Source: Chitinophagaceae bacterium
GTDB lineage: Bacteria; Bacteroidota; Bacteroidia; Chitinophagales; Chitinophagaceae
Direction of reading: 5' to 3'
NCBI GenBank assembly: GCA_020847395.1
Contig: JADLCD010000063.1
Span: 1 to 64,000, forward strand
DNA: 64,000 bases
The notes under the pieces were generated by a model. It was given only the letters and a program-made list of their open reading frames with translations. It had not been told where the DNA came from and ran no database searches. This document shows, piece after piece, positions 32,604 to 41,599 of this stretch. Position numbers and translations under genes: made by a program. The first letter of the stretch is position 1, and every line of letters begins with the position of its first letter.

Positions 32604-32762
32604 GTGGGAAAGGTGTAGGGTTTAGGGCGTAAGGTGTAGGCAAACCAGCTTCCATATAATTTGCAGCTCTATGTATCGCCGAGCTCACTGTTCTTAGTGC
32701 TTTCCCTATGCCGTATACCCTACACCCTTAACCTTATATCCTATACCTTTCACCCTACACCT
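32604..32762. repeat. AAGGTGTAGGG / CCCTACACC inverted simple repeats
   Basis: Words built on GGTGTAGGGT on the left (about 32609-32640) face their complements TACACCCTTA, CCTATACC and CCCTACACCTTA on the right (about 32712-32764). This could fold into a long imperfect hairpin. The last word touches the stop codon of the GbsR/MarR gene. The stretch between holds no gene. Confidence 0.7.
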
Positions 32763-33268
32763 TACTTAAACATCTTCATCATATTACTCACAAACCAATG
32801 CTCTTCTGCTTTAATTAAAGTATCGAGTGTTTTATCCGCATATTTACCGAGTTTTTTAATGCCTTCAATTGTATCCATAAACGCTTTTACATGCCTGTCT
32901 CTTCTATCGCCTTCTGTTTGTTCCAGTTTATCCACCAGTTGAAGCATAGGTTCAAGCTCCCGCTTTTTTCTTTCTTTCACAATCTGTTTTACCACTTTCC
33001 AGATGTCTTTTTCGCCGGTAAAATATTCTTTGCGTTCGCCGGGTAATATTACTCTTTCTGCCAGTCCCCACCCTATCAGGTCGCGAACATTCATATTTAC
33101 ATTGCCGCGGCTGATGTTCAGCGCCTCCATCATATCATCCTGTGTTAAGGGATCCGGGTTAATCAGCAGCAATGCATGTATCTGCGCCATTGTTCTGTTA
33201 ATACCCCAGTTGGTGCCAAAGGCTCCCCAGCTATTAATGAATTGTTGTTTTGCTTCTTCCAGTTTCAT
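32762..33268 (-). CDS. GbsR/MarR-family transcription regulator
   Basis: 168 aa with a winged helix-turn-helix in the first 100 residues (TMAQIHALLLINPDPLTQDDMMEALNISRGNVNMNVRDLIGWGL) and the wing around VILPGERKEYF. The C-terminal part is a charged helix for dimer formation (KKRELEPMLQLVDKLEQTEGDRR). This matches the GbsR subgroup of MarR-like regulators, common in Bacteroidota beside DCC and epimerase genes. The target may be the neighbouring DCC-epimerase unit downstream; the ligand is unknown. Confidence 0.88.
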   Translation of the reverse strand: MKLEEAKQQFINSWGAFGTNWGINRTMAQIHALLLINPDPLTQDDMMEALNISRGNVNMNVRDLIGWGLAERVILPGERKEYFTGEKDIWKVVKQIVKERKKRELEPMLQLVDKLEQTEGDRRDRHVKAFMDTIEGIKKLGKYADKTLDTLIKAEEHWFVSNMMKMFK

Positions 33269-33400
33269 AGTTCAAAGCTATAGTTAATTTTTGAATTTTC
33301 AAATATTATTGAAAATATTATTAAATTAAGATTTAAGAAATAACGTATGCTAATGTTTTGGATTTCAACTTTCACTAATATTACATAAAAATCAACCTAT

Positions 33401-33985
33401 ATGTCACCCAAATCAATCATCCCTGTTATTGCCCTTGTTTTCATCAGTCAAATAGTAAAATCGCAAAGCTTCATGCATAGTGCCGGAGCTATAATTTCAG
33501 TTCTCGACGGTAAATCTACCGATGGGAATAATAACTCAGTATTGCTTTATCAAACGAGCGCCTCTTATTTTCCCAGGTATAATTTTGTTGAATATGATAA
33601 CAGTTCAGTAAGCGTGGGAATGCCATTGGGTGTTGGTATTGGCATAGCCAACAGCCTGTACAATGATTATGGACTTGCCTTCGCTTATGATATACCGTTA
33701 GTGCTCGATTACAACTTCGGTTATAAATCAACAATGGAAAATGATAGCCGTGTTGGCGGTTATTTGGGAGCAGGCTTCGGCTATTATGGCATTACTGTTT
33801 CCAAGAGTTCCTACTCTGATTTTTCTGCGCGGTCTTATGGTCCGATGGTAAGAGCCGGTTTCAGATTCACTACGCCACGAGACAGGGAGAACGGGCATGG
33901 CGTAACTGTTGGACTTTTTTATAAAAAAGGATTAGAAAAAGAAAAATTTAATACTTACGGCTGCAACGTATATTTTGATTTTTGA
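33401..33985 (+). CDS. Small outer membrane beta-barrel-like protein
   Basis: 194 aa with a signal peptide ending VKSQ (about residue 22). The rest is made of alternating polar/aromatic strands rich in Gly, Tyr and Ser (GVGIGIANSLYNDYGLAFAYD, GYLGAGFGYYGITVS, YGPMVRAGFRF) ending in phenylalanine (NVYFDF), a pattern of eight-strand outer membrane barrels. I do not recognise a specific family. It is a single gene, divergent from the GbsR regulator, which may control it. Confidence 0.72.
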   Translation: MSPKSIIPVIALVFISQIVKSQSFMHSAGAIISVLDGKSTDGNNNSVLLYQTSASYFPRYNFVEYDNSSVSVGMPLGVGIGIANSLYNDYGLAFAYDIPLVLDYNFGYKSTMENDSRVGGYLGAGFGYYGITVSKSSYSDFSARSYGPMVRAGFRFTTPRDRENGHGVTVGLFYKKGLEKEKFNTYGCNVYFDF

Positions 33986-34151
33986 TGAAGCTTAACAAGT
34001 CCTCTATCTTATATAAACATTCCGGAATGTAGTTAGGCAATTGGAGCTACGATGTTTGGGTATACCATCAGCGGGAGCATTTATTTTTATGGGCGATAAT
34101 TTATACTGCAGGTGAGAGACAGCATTATTTTATGCTACCGCTTACCACAAT

Positions 34152-34775
34152 TCAATAATACCCATACATACTCCTCACCTCTCTCACTATATCCTCAATA
34201 ACCGCATCATCACCCTGGGCATTATAGGTTTGTTTTAAGCTGCTGCCAAATACCCATGCAATACTTTGAAAAAACCCGGCAGAGAAACTGCCTTTATAAT
34301 CTTTGATGATCTCGTAGCAGGTATTGCCTGTTTCTCTCGCAATTAATTTCATCAATACCTTTCCCTGGTAAACCGAGAGATCAGTAAGCGGTTTGGTAAA
34401 CTCGGAGCGCAGGTCTTTTTCACGGCTTTTTACATAAGCTCTTCGCTTCTCTTTATCCGGAATAGTATCAAGATGCGCCTTAATATCATTAAAAACGATA
34501 GAAGCTTTTCTGGCATAAGGATAGGTAACATATACCGCGTTCCTCAACCTGGTCCATTCTTTATGCGCTTTTCGCTGCGCAGGTGTAAGATCAAGAAAAA
34601 TATATACGGTGGAAAGTTCCCGGTAAGGAATGGTATCGCCCTGGTAAATAATAGCAGGAACAGTAAGGGTATCATTTACTCCGTACCTGCTTTGTGATTG
34701 CGCTGCAAAAAAACATGCTGTAACAAAGAGTACGGTGAGGGTTGATGTACGATATAGTTTACACACACGCGTCAT
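34152..34775 (-). CDS. DUF4294 periplasmic protein
   Basis: 207 aa with a signal peptide (about residues 1-28, ending AAQSQ). DUF4294 landmarks are RELSTVYIF, RLRNAVYVTYPYARKASIVFNDI, LRSEFTKPLTDLSVYQGKVLMKLI, and RETGNTCYEIIKDYKGSFSAGFFQSIAWVFGSSLKQTY. The domain is restricted to Bacteroidota and its function is unknown. It stands alone between a small barrel gene and the cytochrome/FG-GAP gene. Confidence 0.85.
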   Translation of the reverse strand: MTRVCKLYRTSTLTVLFVTACFFAAQSQSRYGVNDTLTVPAIIYQGDTIPYRELSTVYIFLDLTPAQRKAHKEWTRLRNAVYVTYPYARKASIVFNDIKAHLDTIPDKEKRRAYVKSREKDLRSEFTKPLTDLSVYQGKVLMKLIARETGNTCYEIIKDYKGSFSAGFFQSIAWVFGSSLKQTYNAQGDDAVIEDIVREVRSMYGYY

Positions 34776-34982
34776 TCAATAATTAAAATAAACGATTTTT
34801 CCTGATTTTTAATACGTGTGAGACAATAATGGTAACCCAACCGCTGCCAACACGAAATAATTTAACTAAAGCAAAGTTAAAAAGCCTTACCAGGGAATAT
34901 TATTTTGTGTTATATATTAACAGATATAAATATAGCTTTTGAGTATTTGGCGTGTTATTTATTCTTTATCTTCAGTAAGCGC

Positions 34983-36560
34983 ATGAAACAATTGATTGCA
35001 TTTTCTTTGGTGGCATTACTCCTCATTGCATGTAAAACCAAACAAAAAAATGATACCCCTGCAATAGAAGAACCCCCGGTTTCTTCTTTTTCAGGAAAAG
35101 AACTGGCCTTAACCTATTGCAGCAGTTGCCACGCTTTTGTTAGTCCGGAATTATTACCCACATCCAGCTGGAAGCTTTCGGTACTTCCTGCTATGGGTTA
35201 TCGCATGGGCATATACAACCGCGGGTACAGACCAGATAGCTTATTTGATCCGGGCATAAGCGGCGAAGTAGTGCGCAATGCCAACATATTTCCTGAAAAA
35301 CCGGTTTTAGCAAGGGAAGACTGGCACAAAATCGAGGAATATTTTCTTAAAAACTCACCTGGTACCATTTTACCGCCTGTCCGGGAAACCCCTATCCGCG
35401 TGGGGCTTAAACATTTCCGGTATAAAGAAACTTCATTTTCGCATCGCCCCGCATTAACCACAATGGTTAAAATACTTCCGGATAATAAGGGTATAGCGTA
35501 TGCAGACGGAAAGCCCGGCCGAAATGTCCTGACATTTTTAAACCCTGATTTGCGGGAGAATTTCAGCCTGCCACTGAGGTCAACGCCTGTGCAGTTCAGG
35601 GAAAAATCAAATGAGTTATACCTTACTATTGCAGGCAATGGTATTTTCCCTACTGATGCACCCGGCGGCTCTTTACAGTTACTGATAAAAAATGATACCG
35701 GGAGGGGATATCACTCCGGTGATATGCTTATTCCAAACTTAAAAAGACCGGTTTGTATAGCATACGGGGATTTGAATAAGGATGGACTGGAAGATGCTGT
35801 GGTTTGTGAATTTGGTAATCAAACTGGTGAATTGGCCTGGTTTCAGCACAACCAAAACGGCGGCTATACCAAAAATGTGCTCAGGAGTAAACCCGGCGCA
35901 ATTACTGCAATTATTAAAGATGCCAACAGAGATGGATTGCCTGACATATATGTATTAATGGCCCAGGCTGATGAGGCCATTTTTTTATACGAGAACCTGG
36001 GAGCAGGCAGGTTTAAAGAAAAGCGGTTATTATCATTTCCTCCTCTCTATGGATCTCAGCATATTGAGCTGGCTGATTTCAACAAAGATGGTTTTGATGA
36101 TATTGTATATGTGTGCGGAGACAATGCAGACAAAACGCCAATCCTGAAAAAATATCACGGCATTTATATTTTTTTAAATGATGGTAAAAACAATTTCCGG
36201 CAGTCTTATTTCTATCAAATGAATGGTGCGTACAAAGCCATAGTAAGCGATTATGATTTGGACGGCGATCCTGATATCGCTGCAATTTCTTTCTTTCCCG
36301 ATTATCGCAACTACGCCACCGAAAGTTTTATTTACCTGGAAAATAAAGGACACCTGAAATTTGACGACTACTCATTTCCGGAAGCAACAAAAGGGAGGTG
36401 GATTGTAATGGATGCAGGTGATATGGATGCAGATGGAGATACAGACCTGGTTTTAGGCTCATTTGTGTATTTTATAGCAGATGGAGATACAACAGGGCTG
36501 GGAAAAAAGTGGCTAACCACGGGTCCTTCTGTTATTGTACTGGAAAATACAATAAGATGA
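34983..36560 (+). CDS. Lipoprotein cytochrome c fused to an FG-GAP/VCBS propeller
   Basis: 525 aa from the ATG at 34983. The N terminus is a lipoprotein signal (LLLIAC, Cys17). A cytochrome c-like segment follows with heme motif CSSCH (46-50) and a candidate axial methionine in PAMGYRM. From about residue 150 to the end there are VCBS/FG-GAP repeats with calcium-type Asp motifs (DLNKDGLEDAV, DANRDGLPDIY, DFNKDGFDDIV, DYDLDGDPDIA, DMDADGDTDLV), which build a seven-bladed propeller. The heme group and repeats suggest a surface or periplasmic redox protein, family role unknown. It converges on ccmF-ccmE, the machinery that attaches heme to such proteins; a MITE-like copy separates them. Confidence 0.82.
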   Translation: MKQLIAFSLVALLLIACKTKQKNDTPAIEEPPVSSFSGKELALTYCSSCHAFVSPELLPTSSWKLSVLPAMGYRMGIYNRGYRPDSLFDPGISGEVVRNANIFPEKPVLAREDWHKIEEYFLKNSPGTILPPVRETPIRVGLKHFRYKETSFSHRPALTTMVKILPDNKGIAYADGKPGRNVLTFLNPDLRENFSLPLRSTPVQFREKSNELYLTIAGNGIFPTDAPGGSLQLLIKNDTGRGYHSGDMLIPNLKRPVCIAYGDLNKDGLEDAVVCEFGNQTGELAWFQHNQNGGYTKNVLRSKPGAITAIIKDANRDGLPDIYVLMAQADEAIFLYENLGAGRFKEKRLLSFPPLYGSQHIELADFNKDGFDDIVYVCGDNADKTPILKKYHGIYIFLNDGKNNFRQSYFYQMNGAYKAIVSDYDLDGDPDIAAISFFPDYRNYATESFIYLENKGHLKFDDYSFPEATKGRWIVMDAGDMDADGDTDLVLGSFVYFIADGDTTGLGKKWLTTGPSVIVLENTIR

Positions 36561-36577
36561 GCGGGATAAAAAATGTA

Positions 36578-36696
36578 GGGTGTATTCAAAATTGTCGCTC
36601 TGAATCCAGGGTTGCCAACCTTTGGGATAGGTATTCTTAATACTAAAGCGAACGTGTTGAAGGTTGGCAACCTTTACAACATTTTTAAATGCACCC
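36578..36696. mobile_element. MITE-like inverted-repeat element, copy B
   Basis: A 119-bp element between two convergent genes. The ends GGGTGTATTCAAAATTGTCG and, on the other side, GGGTGCATTTAAAAATG are diverged relatives of copy A ends. The inside holds GGGTTGCCAACCTT and its complement AAGGTTGGCAACC on the two sides of about 40 extra bases; the first is also found in copy C. The flanks (AAAAATGTA and AAAATTTAT) do not give a clear target duplication, so this copy is older or altered. Confidence 0.72.
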
Positions 36697-36709
36697 AAAA
36701 TTTATGAAC

Positions 36710-39160
36710 CTAACTGGCAGAAAATCTCCTGAACATGCTTATAAAAAAGCCTGTTGTCATAATAATAACACCGAGCCAGAGCAGCCCGATAAATGGAAAC
36801 TGAAAAGCTTTTAAAGTAATATACTTCATAACAGCATTAGATTCTTTTACTCCTAACGCTATACCATTATTGGTTTTGTCAACCTGCAATATAAGGCTTT
36901 GCGAAATAACGGTATCTCTTTTGGGTATTAAACTATTGCCTTTGGCAAATAAAGCAGGGTTTGCTTTATAACTCATACCATCATTACTCACAACGCTTAC
37001 ATCTGCAAGCCATGCACTATCAACCAGCGGTAAATCTTTATTGGAGTTTTTATTCGCTTCAATAATCTGGTTAACCAGAATATAGCCTTTGGAATAGTAG
37101 ATGGTATCGCCTGCACGCACAACTATATTTTTAAACGTAGCGGTATCTTTTGCGGCCTCAGGGTCGGGCATGGAAGTAACGAAAGTAAAAATATCTTTAT
37201 TCCAGTAATGGCGTGAGTCGGGGTTGGCAGATAATTGTGTTCTACCCTCCTCTCCTTTCACTAAAAATGCATCAGGGTATAATGTAAACTGCTCTTTAAT
37301 TTTTTGTGTTGCCGAATCCATACGCACATAGTTTACCTTAAAATACAACTTCTCATCATTTGGCAAAGTAGTATCGCCTTCATAGGTAACCGTATACTTA
37401 CCCATTGGTGCAGGCACGCCCATTATCAGTGTAATATTTTCAAGCCCGTTATCCGGTCTTCCTTTCGGATCTGTTAAGCCTGGTATCATTATGCCTGTTC
37501 TGTTAATAGATATCACTTCTTTTTTTGAAGAAGTAATTAAAATCGCCGCCAGCACTAATCCAAAACCTATATGCGCAACAGAACCGCCGGCTGCTTTCAA
37601 CTTACCTTTTAAGCCAGACCATATATAAGCAATATTAGCCACTACTGCATAAATGGATGCAAACAATGCAAGATGAATAGCGCCAAGATACCCGGCGCCA
37701 TATTTGTCATAACTTATTTTTCCAAAAATGCTTATTGCTAAAGATATCAATGCTGCTATAACTGTAGGAACAGCAACTTTTTTCATCCAGAAATCCCTTG
37801 GCGTTCCTTTATACTTCAGGTATTGTGTTATAGCTGTAAGCAATCCTATAATCACTGCTATCAATACCATTACCCTGTTATAAATATATTCAGGGTCTTC
37901 GCCAATAGCTTTATTGGTACCAAATATTTTGTTGACGATGGGCAGCGAAGTATAAAAAGTAATATACGCCGCGGAAATAAAAAATACCAATGCGCCCACA
38001 AACATCCAGAACTCTCTTGATGAAATTTCTTCTTCTTTTTTTACTACAGGAATATGTTTGCTGTTTTTAAAATAGAGAAAAATGAACAGTAGGGAGAATA
38101 AAGACATTTTTGTAATCAAATGCCAGAATAATGAATCGCCCTCTCCCGTAAATGAATGCACAGAAGTATCGCCAAGCACACCGGTGCGGGTAAGAAAAGT
38201 AGAATATACCAGCGTTAAAAATGCAAGAAACAAAAACCAGAAACTGGCTTTGGATGAATGCCCTGTTGATTTATTTACCAGCATAATGTGCACCCCTGCA
38301 ACCATAATCAACCAGGGAACCAATGATGCATTTTCTACAGGGTCCCAGGCCCAATAACCGCCAAACGTAAGCGACTCATAGGCCCATGCTGCTCCCATCA
38401 TTATGCCTACACCCAGCATTGCCGCACTAAAAAGCGTCCACGGTAAAGCGGCTTTTATCCACTCCCTGTAATCTTTTTTCCATAATCCTGCCATGGCAAA
38501 TGCAAAGGGAACAACAGTAGAAGCAAAACCCAGGAAGATTACCGGGGGATGTATAACCATCCAGTAATTCTGTAACAGGATATTCAGGCCGTTTCCATCG
38601 CGAAGATATTTCTGAAGATATTGCGGATCCTGGAAGATAGGCGCCCAGGGATTTTCATTTCGCACCAACACAAAAGGGCTGCTGCCGATTTTAACATCAA
38701 AGAAGTAAAGTCCTACTACAAACGAAGCGAGAAAAACCTGTGCAAGCGATATAATCGTCATAACAGGCGCTTCCCATTTTTTTGCGGTACTCATTACAAT
38801 TAATCCAAGTACGCAATGCCAGAAATTCCAAAGCATGAAGCTTCCTTCCTGCCCTTCCCAAAAACAGCTCAGTAAATATTTTGTGGGCAGGCTACGGCTT
38901 GAATGCCTGCGGGCATACTCATACTCAAAGTAATGATTGTAGATAATAAGATACAACAGTACAAAAGTGAACAGTACCGATAAAGTTTCGATGATAAAGG
39001 AAATGCGTGCAAGTTTTTTCCAGCTATTATGTTCCTCAACCAACTTAGCCTGTGTAGCTTTAAAATAAGAAAACGTTGCAACCAAAGAAGCGATAAAAGA
39101 CAGGAGAACAAAAAAATGTCCTAACTGCCCAACCCATAAATGTTCACCCTGGTAAATCAT
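36710..39160 (-). CDS. ccmF: Cytochrome c maturation protein CcmF/CcsA-type heme lyase
   Basis: An 816-aa inner membrane protein with about fifteen hydrophobic helices. The tryptophan-rich heme-handling motif GGYWAWDPVENASL lies at residues 267-280, with conserved histidines in FLLSCF...FWHCVLG and NYWMVIHPPVIFLG. A large soluble loop (about 560-780, outside the membrane) precedes the last helix. CcmF takes heme from CcmE and attaches it to CxxCH motifs of apocytochromes. It is longer than E. coli CcmF (647 aa), as usual for Bacteroidota. It lies 6 bases downstream of ccmE. The substrates may include the two cytochrome-like proteins in this window. Confidence 0.92.
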   Translation of the reverse strand: MIYQGEHLWVGQLGHFFVLLSFIASLVATFSYFKATQAKLVEEHNSWKKLARISFIIETLSVLFTFVLLYLIIYNHYFEYEYARRHSSRSLPTKYLLSCFWEGQEGSFMLWNFWHCVLGLIVMSTAKKWEAPVMTIISLAQVFLASFVVGLYFFDVKIGSSPFVLVRNENPWAPIFQDPQYLQKYLRDGNGLNILLQNYWMVIHPPVIFLGFASTVVPFAFAMAGLWKKDYREWIKAALPWTLFSAAMLGVGIMMGAAWAYESLTFGGYWAWDPVENASLVPWLIMVAGVHIMLVNKSTGHSSKASFWFLFLAFLTLVYSTFLTRTGVLGDTSVHSFTGEGDSLFWHLITKMSLFSLLFIFLYFKNSKHIPVVKKEEEISSREFWMFVGALVFFISAAYITFYTSLPIVNKIFGTNKAIGEDPEYIYNRVMVLIAVIIGLLTAITQYLKYKGTPRDFWMKKVAVPTVIAALISLAISIFGKISYDKYGAGYLGAIHLALFASIYAVVANIAYIWSGLKGKLKAAGGSVAHIGFGLVLAAILITSSKKEVISINRTGIMIPGLTDPKGRPDNGLENITLIMGVPAPMGKYTVTYEGDTTLPNDEKLYFKVNYVRMDSATQKIKEQFTLYPDAFLVKGEEGRTQLSANPDSRHYWNKDIFTFVTSMPDPEAAKDTATFKNIVVRAGDTIYYSKGYILVNQIIEANKNSNKDLPLVDSAWLADVSVVSNDGMSYKANPALFAKGNSLIPKRDTVISQSLILQVDKTNNGIALGVKESNAVMKYITLKAFQFPFIGLLWLGVIIMTTGFFISMFRRFSAS

Positions 39161-39166
39161 GTCTGA

Positions 39167-39583
39167 TTAATCCTGCATTTTATTTTTTAATTCCTTTTCT
39201 CTTTGCGCAGGATCATCTTTGTACTTGGAAGGACATTTTAATAATATCTCTTTACATTCAAATGTATCCCCGTTCATTTTCCCTTTTAAAACAATTCTTT
39301 CGCTCATTTCCAGTTCAGGCGGTTTGGTGCTGTGATATACCACTTTTGTTTGCCCGCCAAGTGAATCAACCGCATAAAATGCCAAATAATTCGGGTCATT
39401 TATGGGATTGTAATCAATATCTTTTGTTCTGTCTAATTTAGCAATCAGGTGAACATATTTACCTTGTTTCTGGCGTGCAGAAGCGATCGTATCATAAGTA
39501 GTAAGATCTTTTGACATGGTAACCAGCATATATGCAATGGCTGCCGCAATCAATATTAATGTGATTATATGAATTCTTTTCAT
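39167..39583 (-). CDS. ccmE: CcmE heme chaperone with CxxxY site
   Basis: 138 aa from the ATG at 39583. One N-terminal membrane anchor (about residues 5-24) is followed by an OB-fold domain in the periplasm (VHLIAKLDRTKDIDYN, LAFYAVDS, SERIVLKGKMNGDTFECKEIL). CcmE binds heme covalently and passes it to CcmF. In E. coli the heme-binding residue is the histidine of HxxxY; here the equivalent position reads CPSKY (117-121), so a cysteine takes its place, as in the so-called system I* of archaea and Desulfovibrio. It is directly upstream of ccmF. An ATG at 39628 would add 15 poor residues. Confidence 0.9.
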   Translation of the reverse strand: MKRIHIITLILIAAAIAYMLVTMSKDLTTYDTIASARQKQGKYVHLIAKLDRTKDIDYNPINDPNYLAFYAVDSLGGQTKVVYHSTKPPELEMSERIVLKGKMNGDTFECKEILLKCPSKYKDDPAQREKELKNKMQD

Positions 39584-39878
39584 AATGGAAAATACGGTTG
39601 AACACTGCAAAATTAGCTTAAAAATCAACGCAATAATTATTTAAGCAGGCAATAAAATACACCTGCCATACTAAAAGCAGGTTTTATAAGTACAATCACA
39701 AAACTTTAACATCTTATACTGGCATAAACCTTGAACACTATAATCGGGAAAATAAAATCTCAGGCATGCTTGCAACTAAAGCTGCATGAGATGCGTTTAA
39801 TAAAGAGTTTTTTTATTGTGTTTAATAGAAAAACGGCCATAACTTGCACCGCTTTTTTGAAGTCATAGATAAATTATT

Positions 39879-40916
39879 ATGGACCTTTCCAAATTTGACC
39901 CCAATTCGTCCGGTAATCCTAATTACAACATCTTCGGGTTGCCTTTTACGGAAGAAGAAGCCAGGCTGGTTATACTCCCCGTTCCGTGGGAAGTAACGGT
40001 AAGCTATCTTGCCGGCACTGCCAGGGCGCCTGAGCGTATACAAAAGGCAAGCCTGCATGTAGAAATTTTTGATGCCGACGTAAGAGAAGGCTGGCGGCAG
40101 GGTTTCTTTTTACGTGAGCAGGATAGAAAAATATTGCTTAAAAGCGATTACCTGCGTAAGGAATCCGAGCTATATATCAACTATATCTCCCAGGGCGAAA
40201 ACATTGATGAAAACCGCTTTATGTGTAAAACACTTAAAGAGGTTAATGAAGGCAGTGCTTTTTTAAATCAATGGGTATACGACCAAACAAAAGATTTGCT
40301 TGCTAAAGGTAAACTGGTTGGCGTATTAGGCGGAGACCACAGTGTACCGCTTGGTTTTTATAAAGCTATAGCAGGAAAATACAGTGAGTTTGGCATTTTG
40401 CAGATTGATGCGCATTGCGATTTAAGAGAAGCGTATATGAATTTAAAATATTCTCATGCTTCTATTATGTATAATGCGCTTACAGAAATTCCGCAGATTA
40501 CCAAATTAGTGCAGGTAGGTGTGCGTGATTATTGCGAAAGCGAATGGAATTATATTAACAACAGCAATGGCAGGGTAATCGCTTATTTAGATAAGAAAAT
40601 CAAAGAATCGATATTTGAAGGACAAACCTGGCAGCAGATATCCGGTGATATCATCAGCAATCTTCCGCAACATGTTTTTATCAGTTTTGATATAGACGGG
40701 CTGAACAGAACCTTATGTCCGCACACAGGTATGCCTGTGCCGGGAGGTTTTGAGCTGGAACAATTATCTTATTTATTCCGCAAAATACTCGAAAGTGGGC
40801 GTACATTAATAGGTTTTGATTTATGCGAAACCGGTGTAAGCAGTAATGAATGGGATGAAAATGTAGGCGCGAGAGTATTATTCAAATTATGTAATTTAAT
40901 GGTAGCAAAAAACTAA
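39879..40916 (+). CDS. Arginase/agmatinase/formiminoglutamase-family hydrolase
   Basis: A 345-aa ureohydrolase. The binuclear manganese site residues are visible: GVLGGDHSVPLG, QIDAHCDLRE and SFDIDGLN. The C-terminal part carries GFDLCETGVSS. The N-terminal region (NYNIFGLPFTEEEARLVILPVPWEVTVSYLAGTARAPE) has the shape of formimidoylglutamase/agmatinase members of Bacteroidota. The enzyme releases urea or formamide from a guanidino or formimino substrate; which one cannot be told, and no histidine-degradation genes are nearby. Its stop overlaps the next start (TAATG), so the two are coupled. Confidence 0.9.
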   Translation: MDLSKFDPNSSGNPNYNIFGLPFTEEEARLVILPVPWEVTVSYLAGTARAPERIQKASLHVEIFDADVREGWRQGFFLREQDRKILLKSDYLRKESELYINYISQGENIDENRFMCKTLKEVNEGSAFLNQWVYDQTKDLLAKGKLVGVLGGDHSVPLGFYKAIAGKYSEFGILQIDAHCDLREAYMNLKYSHASIMYNALTEIPQITKLVQVGVRDYCESEWNYINNSNGRVIAYLDKKIKESIFEGQTWQQISGDIISNLPQHVFISFDIDGLNRTLCPHTGMPVPGGFELEQLSYLFRKILESGRTLIGFDLCETGVSSNEWDENVGARVLFKLCNLMVAKN

Positions 40917-41500
40917 TGGCAGATCCAGGTAAACAAGCAGATCTTTTTCAATACATACTCATTGTAAAAAAAGAGAAAACGCTTAACATTGATTTAATCA
41001 GCATCTTACTTTGCTTTATTTCTTTTGCGTTTTTTATTTATCACAGCTTTTTGCAAAGCAATTTCCTCAATGTTATTTTCCTGGGCTCTTTGCTTATTCC
41101 CATAACTATAGCGCGTGCTATATGGCTTAAAAAAAGTTCCGGCAAATCATCTGTTACATTTAAACATCCCTTACTTATAACAGGAATTATATGGTTGTTT
41201 ATCCCAAACATGCGTTGGGTTTTTATTTTGTTTGTACTGTTTGTTTTGTTTGATCACCAGGCGCGTCATCCCCTGGAGGTAGGCGTATCTGACGAGCAGA
41301 TTGTGATCAATACTTTTTTCAGGAAGAAATATAAATGGAATGAATTTACCAATGTAATATTGAAAGACAATCTGTTTACACTTGATTTTAAAAACAACAA
41401 AGTACTGCAAAGAGAAATTGAGCCTTATATCAGCAATGTAAATGAAGCGGAGTTTAATGTATTTTGTGCGGAACAGATACAAAAAAGCTATCAGCTGTGA
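40916..41500 (+). CDS. Membrane protein with a PH-like C-terminal part
   Basis: 194 aa, coupled to the arginase-family gene by a 1-base overlap. Three or four hydrophobic helices (about residues 24-42, 46-62, 80-100, 100-113) are followed by a soluble C-terminal domain (about 120-190) of strands and one helix (VGVSDEQIVINTFFRKKYKWNEFTNVILKDN) that resembles small PH-like YcxB domains. Family and function are unknown. Conserved linkage to an arginase-family gene is known in some Bacteroidota but says little. Confidence 0.72.
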   Translation: MADPGKQADLFQYILIVKKEKTLNIDLISILLCFISFAFFIYHSFLQSNFLNVIFLGSLLIPITIARAIWLKKSSGKSSVTFKHPLLITGIIWLFIPNMRWVFILFVLFVLFDHQARHPLEVGVSDEQIVINTFFRKKYKWNEFTNVILKDNLFTLDFKNNKVLQREIEPYISNVNEAEFNVFCAEQIQKSYQL

Positions 41501-41515
41501 GCCATAAGCTATTAG
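41486..41515. repeat. Short AGCTATCAGCTGTGAGCC repeat at gene end
   Basis: The last codons and stop of the previous gene lie in AGCTATCAGCTGTGAGCC and AAGCTATTAG, the same word family as in the large inverted repeats at 42264-42409 and 50403-50590. Confidence 0.5.
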
Positions 41516-41599
41516 TTTCACATGTATAACAATATACATAATGATGTGATTTGCCTGGCAACTTGTACAAGCGAATGAAACACAGATAAATAAGACAGC

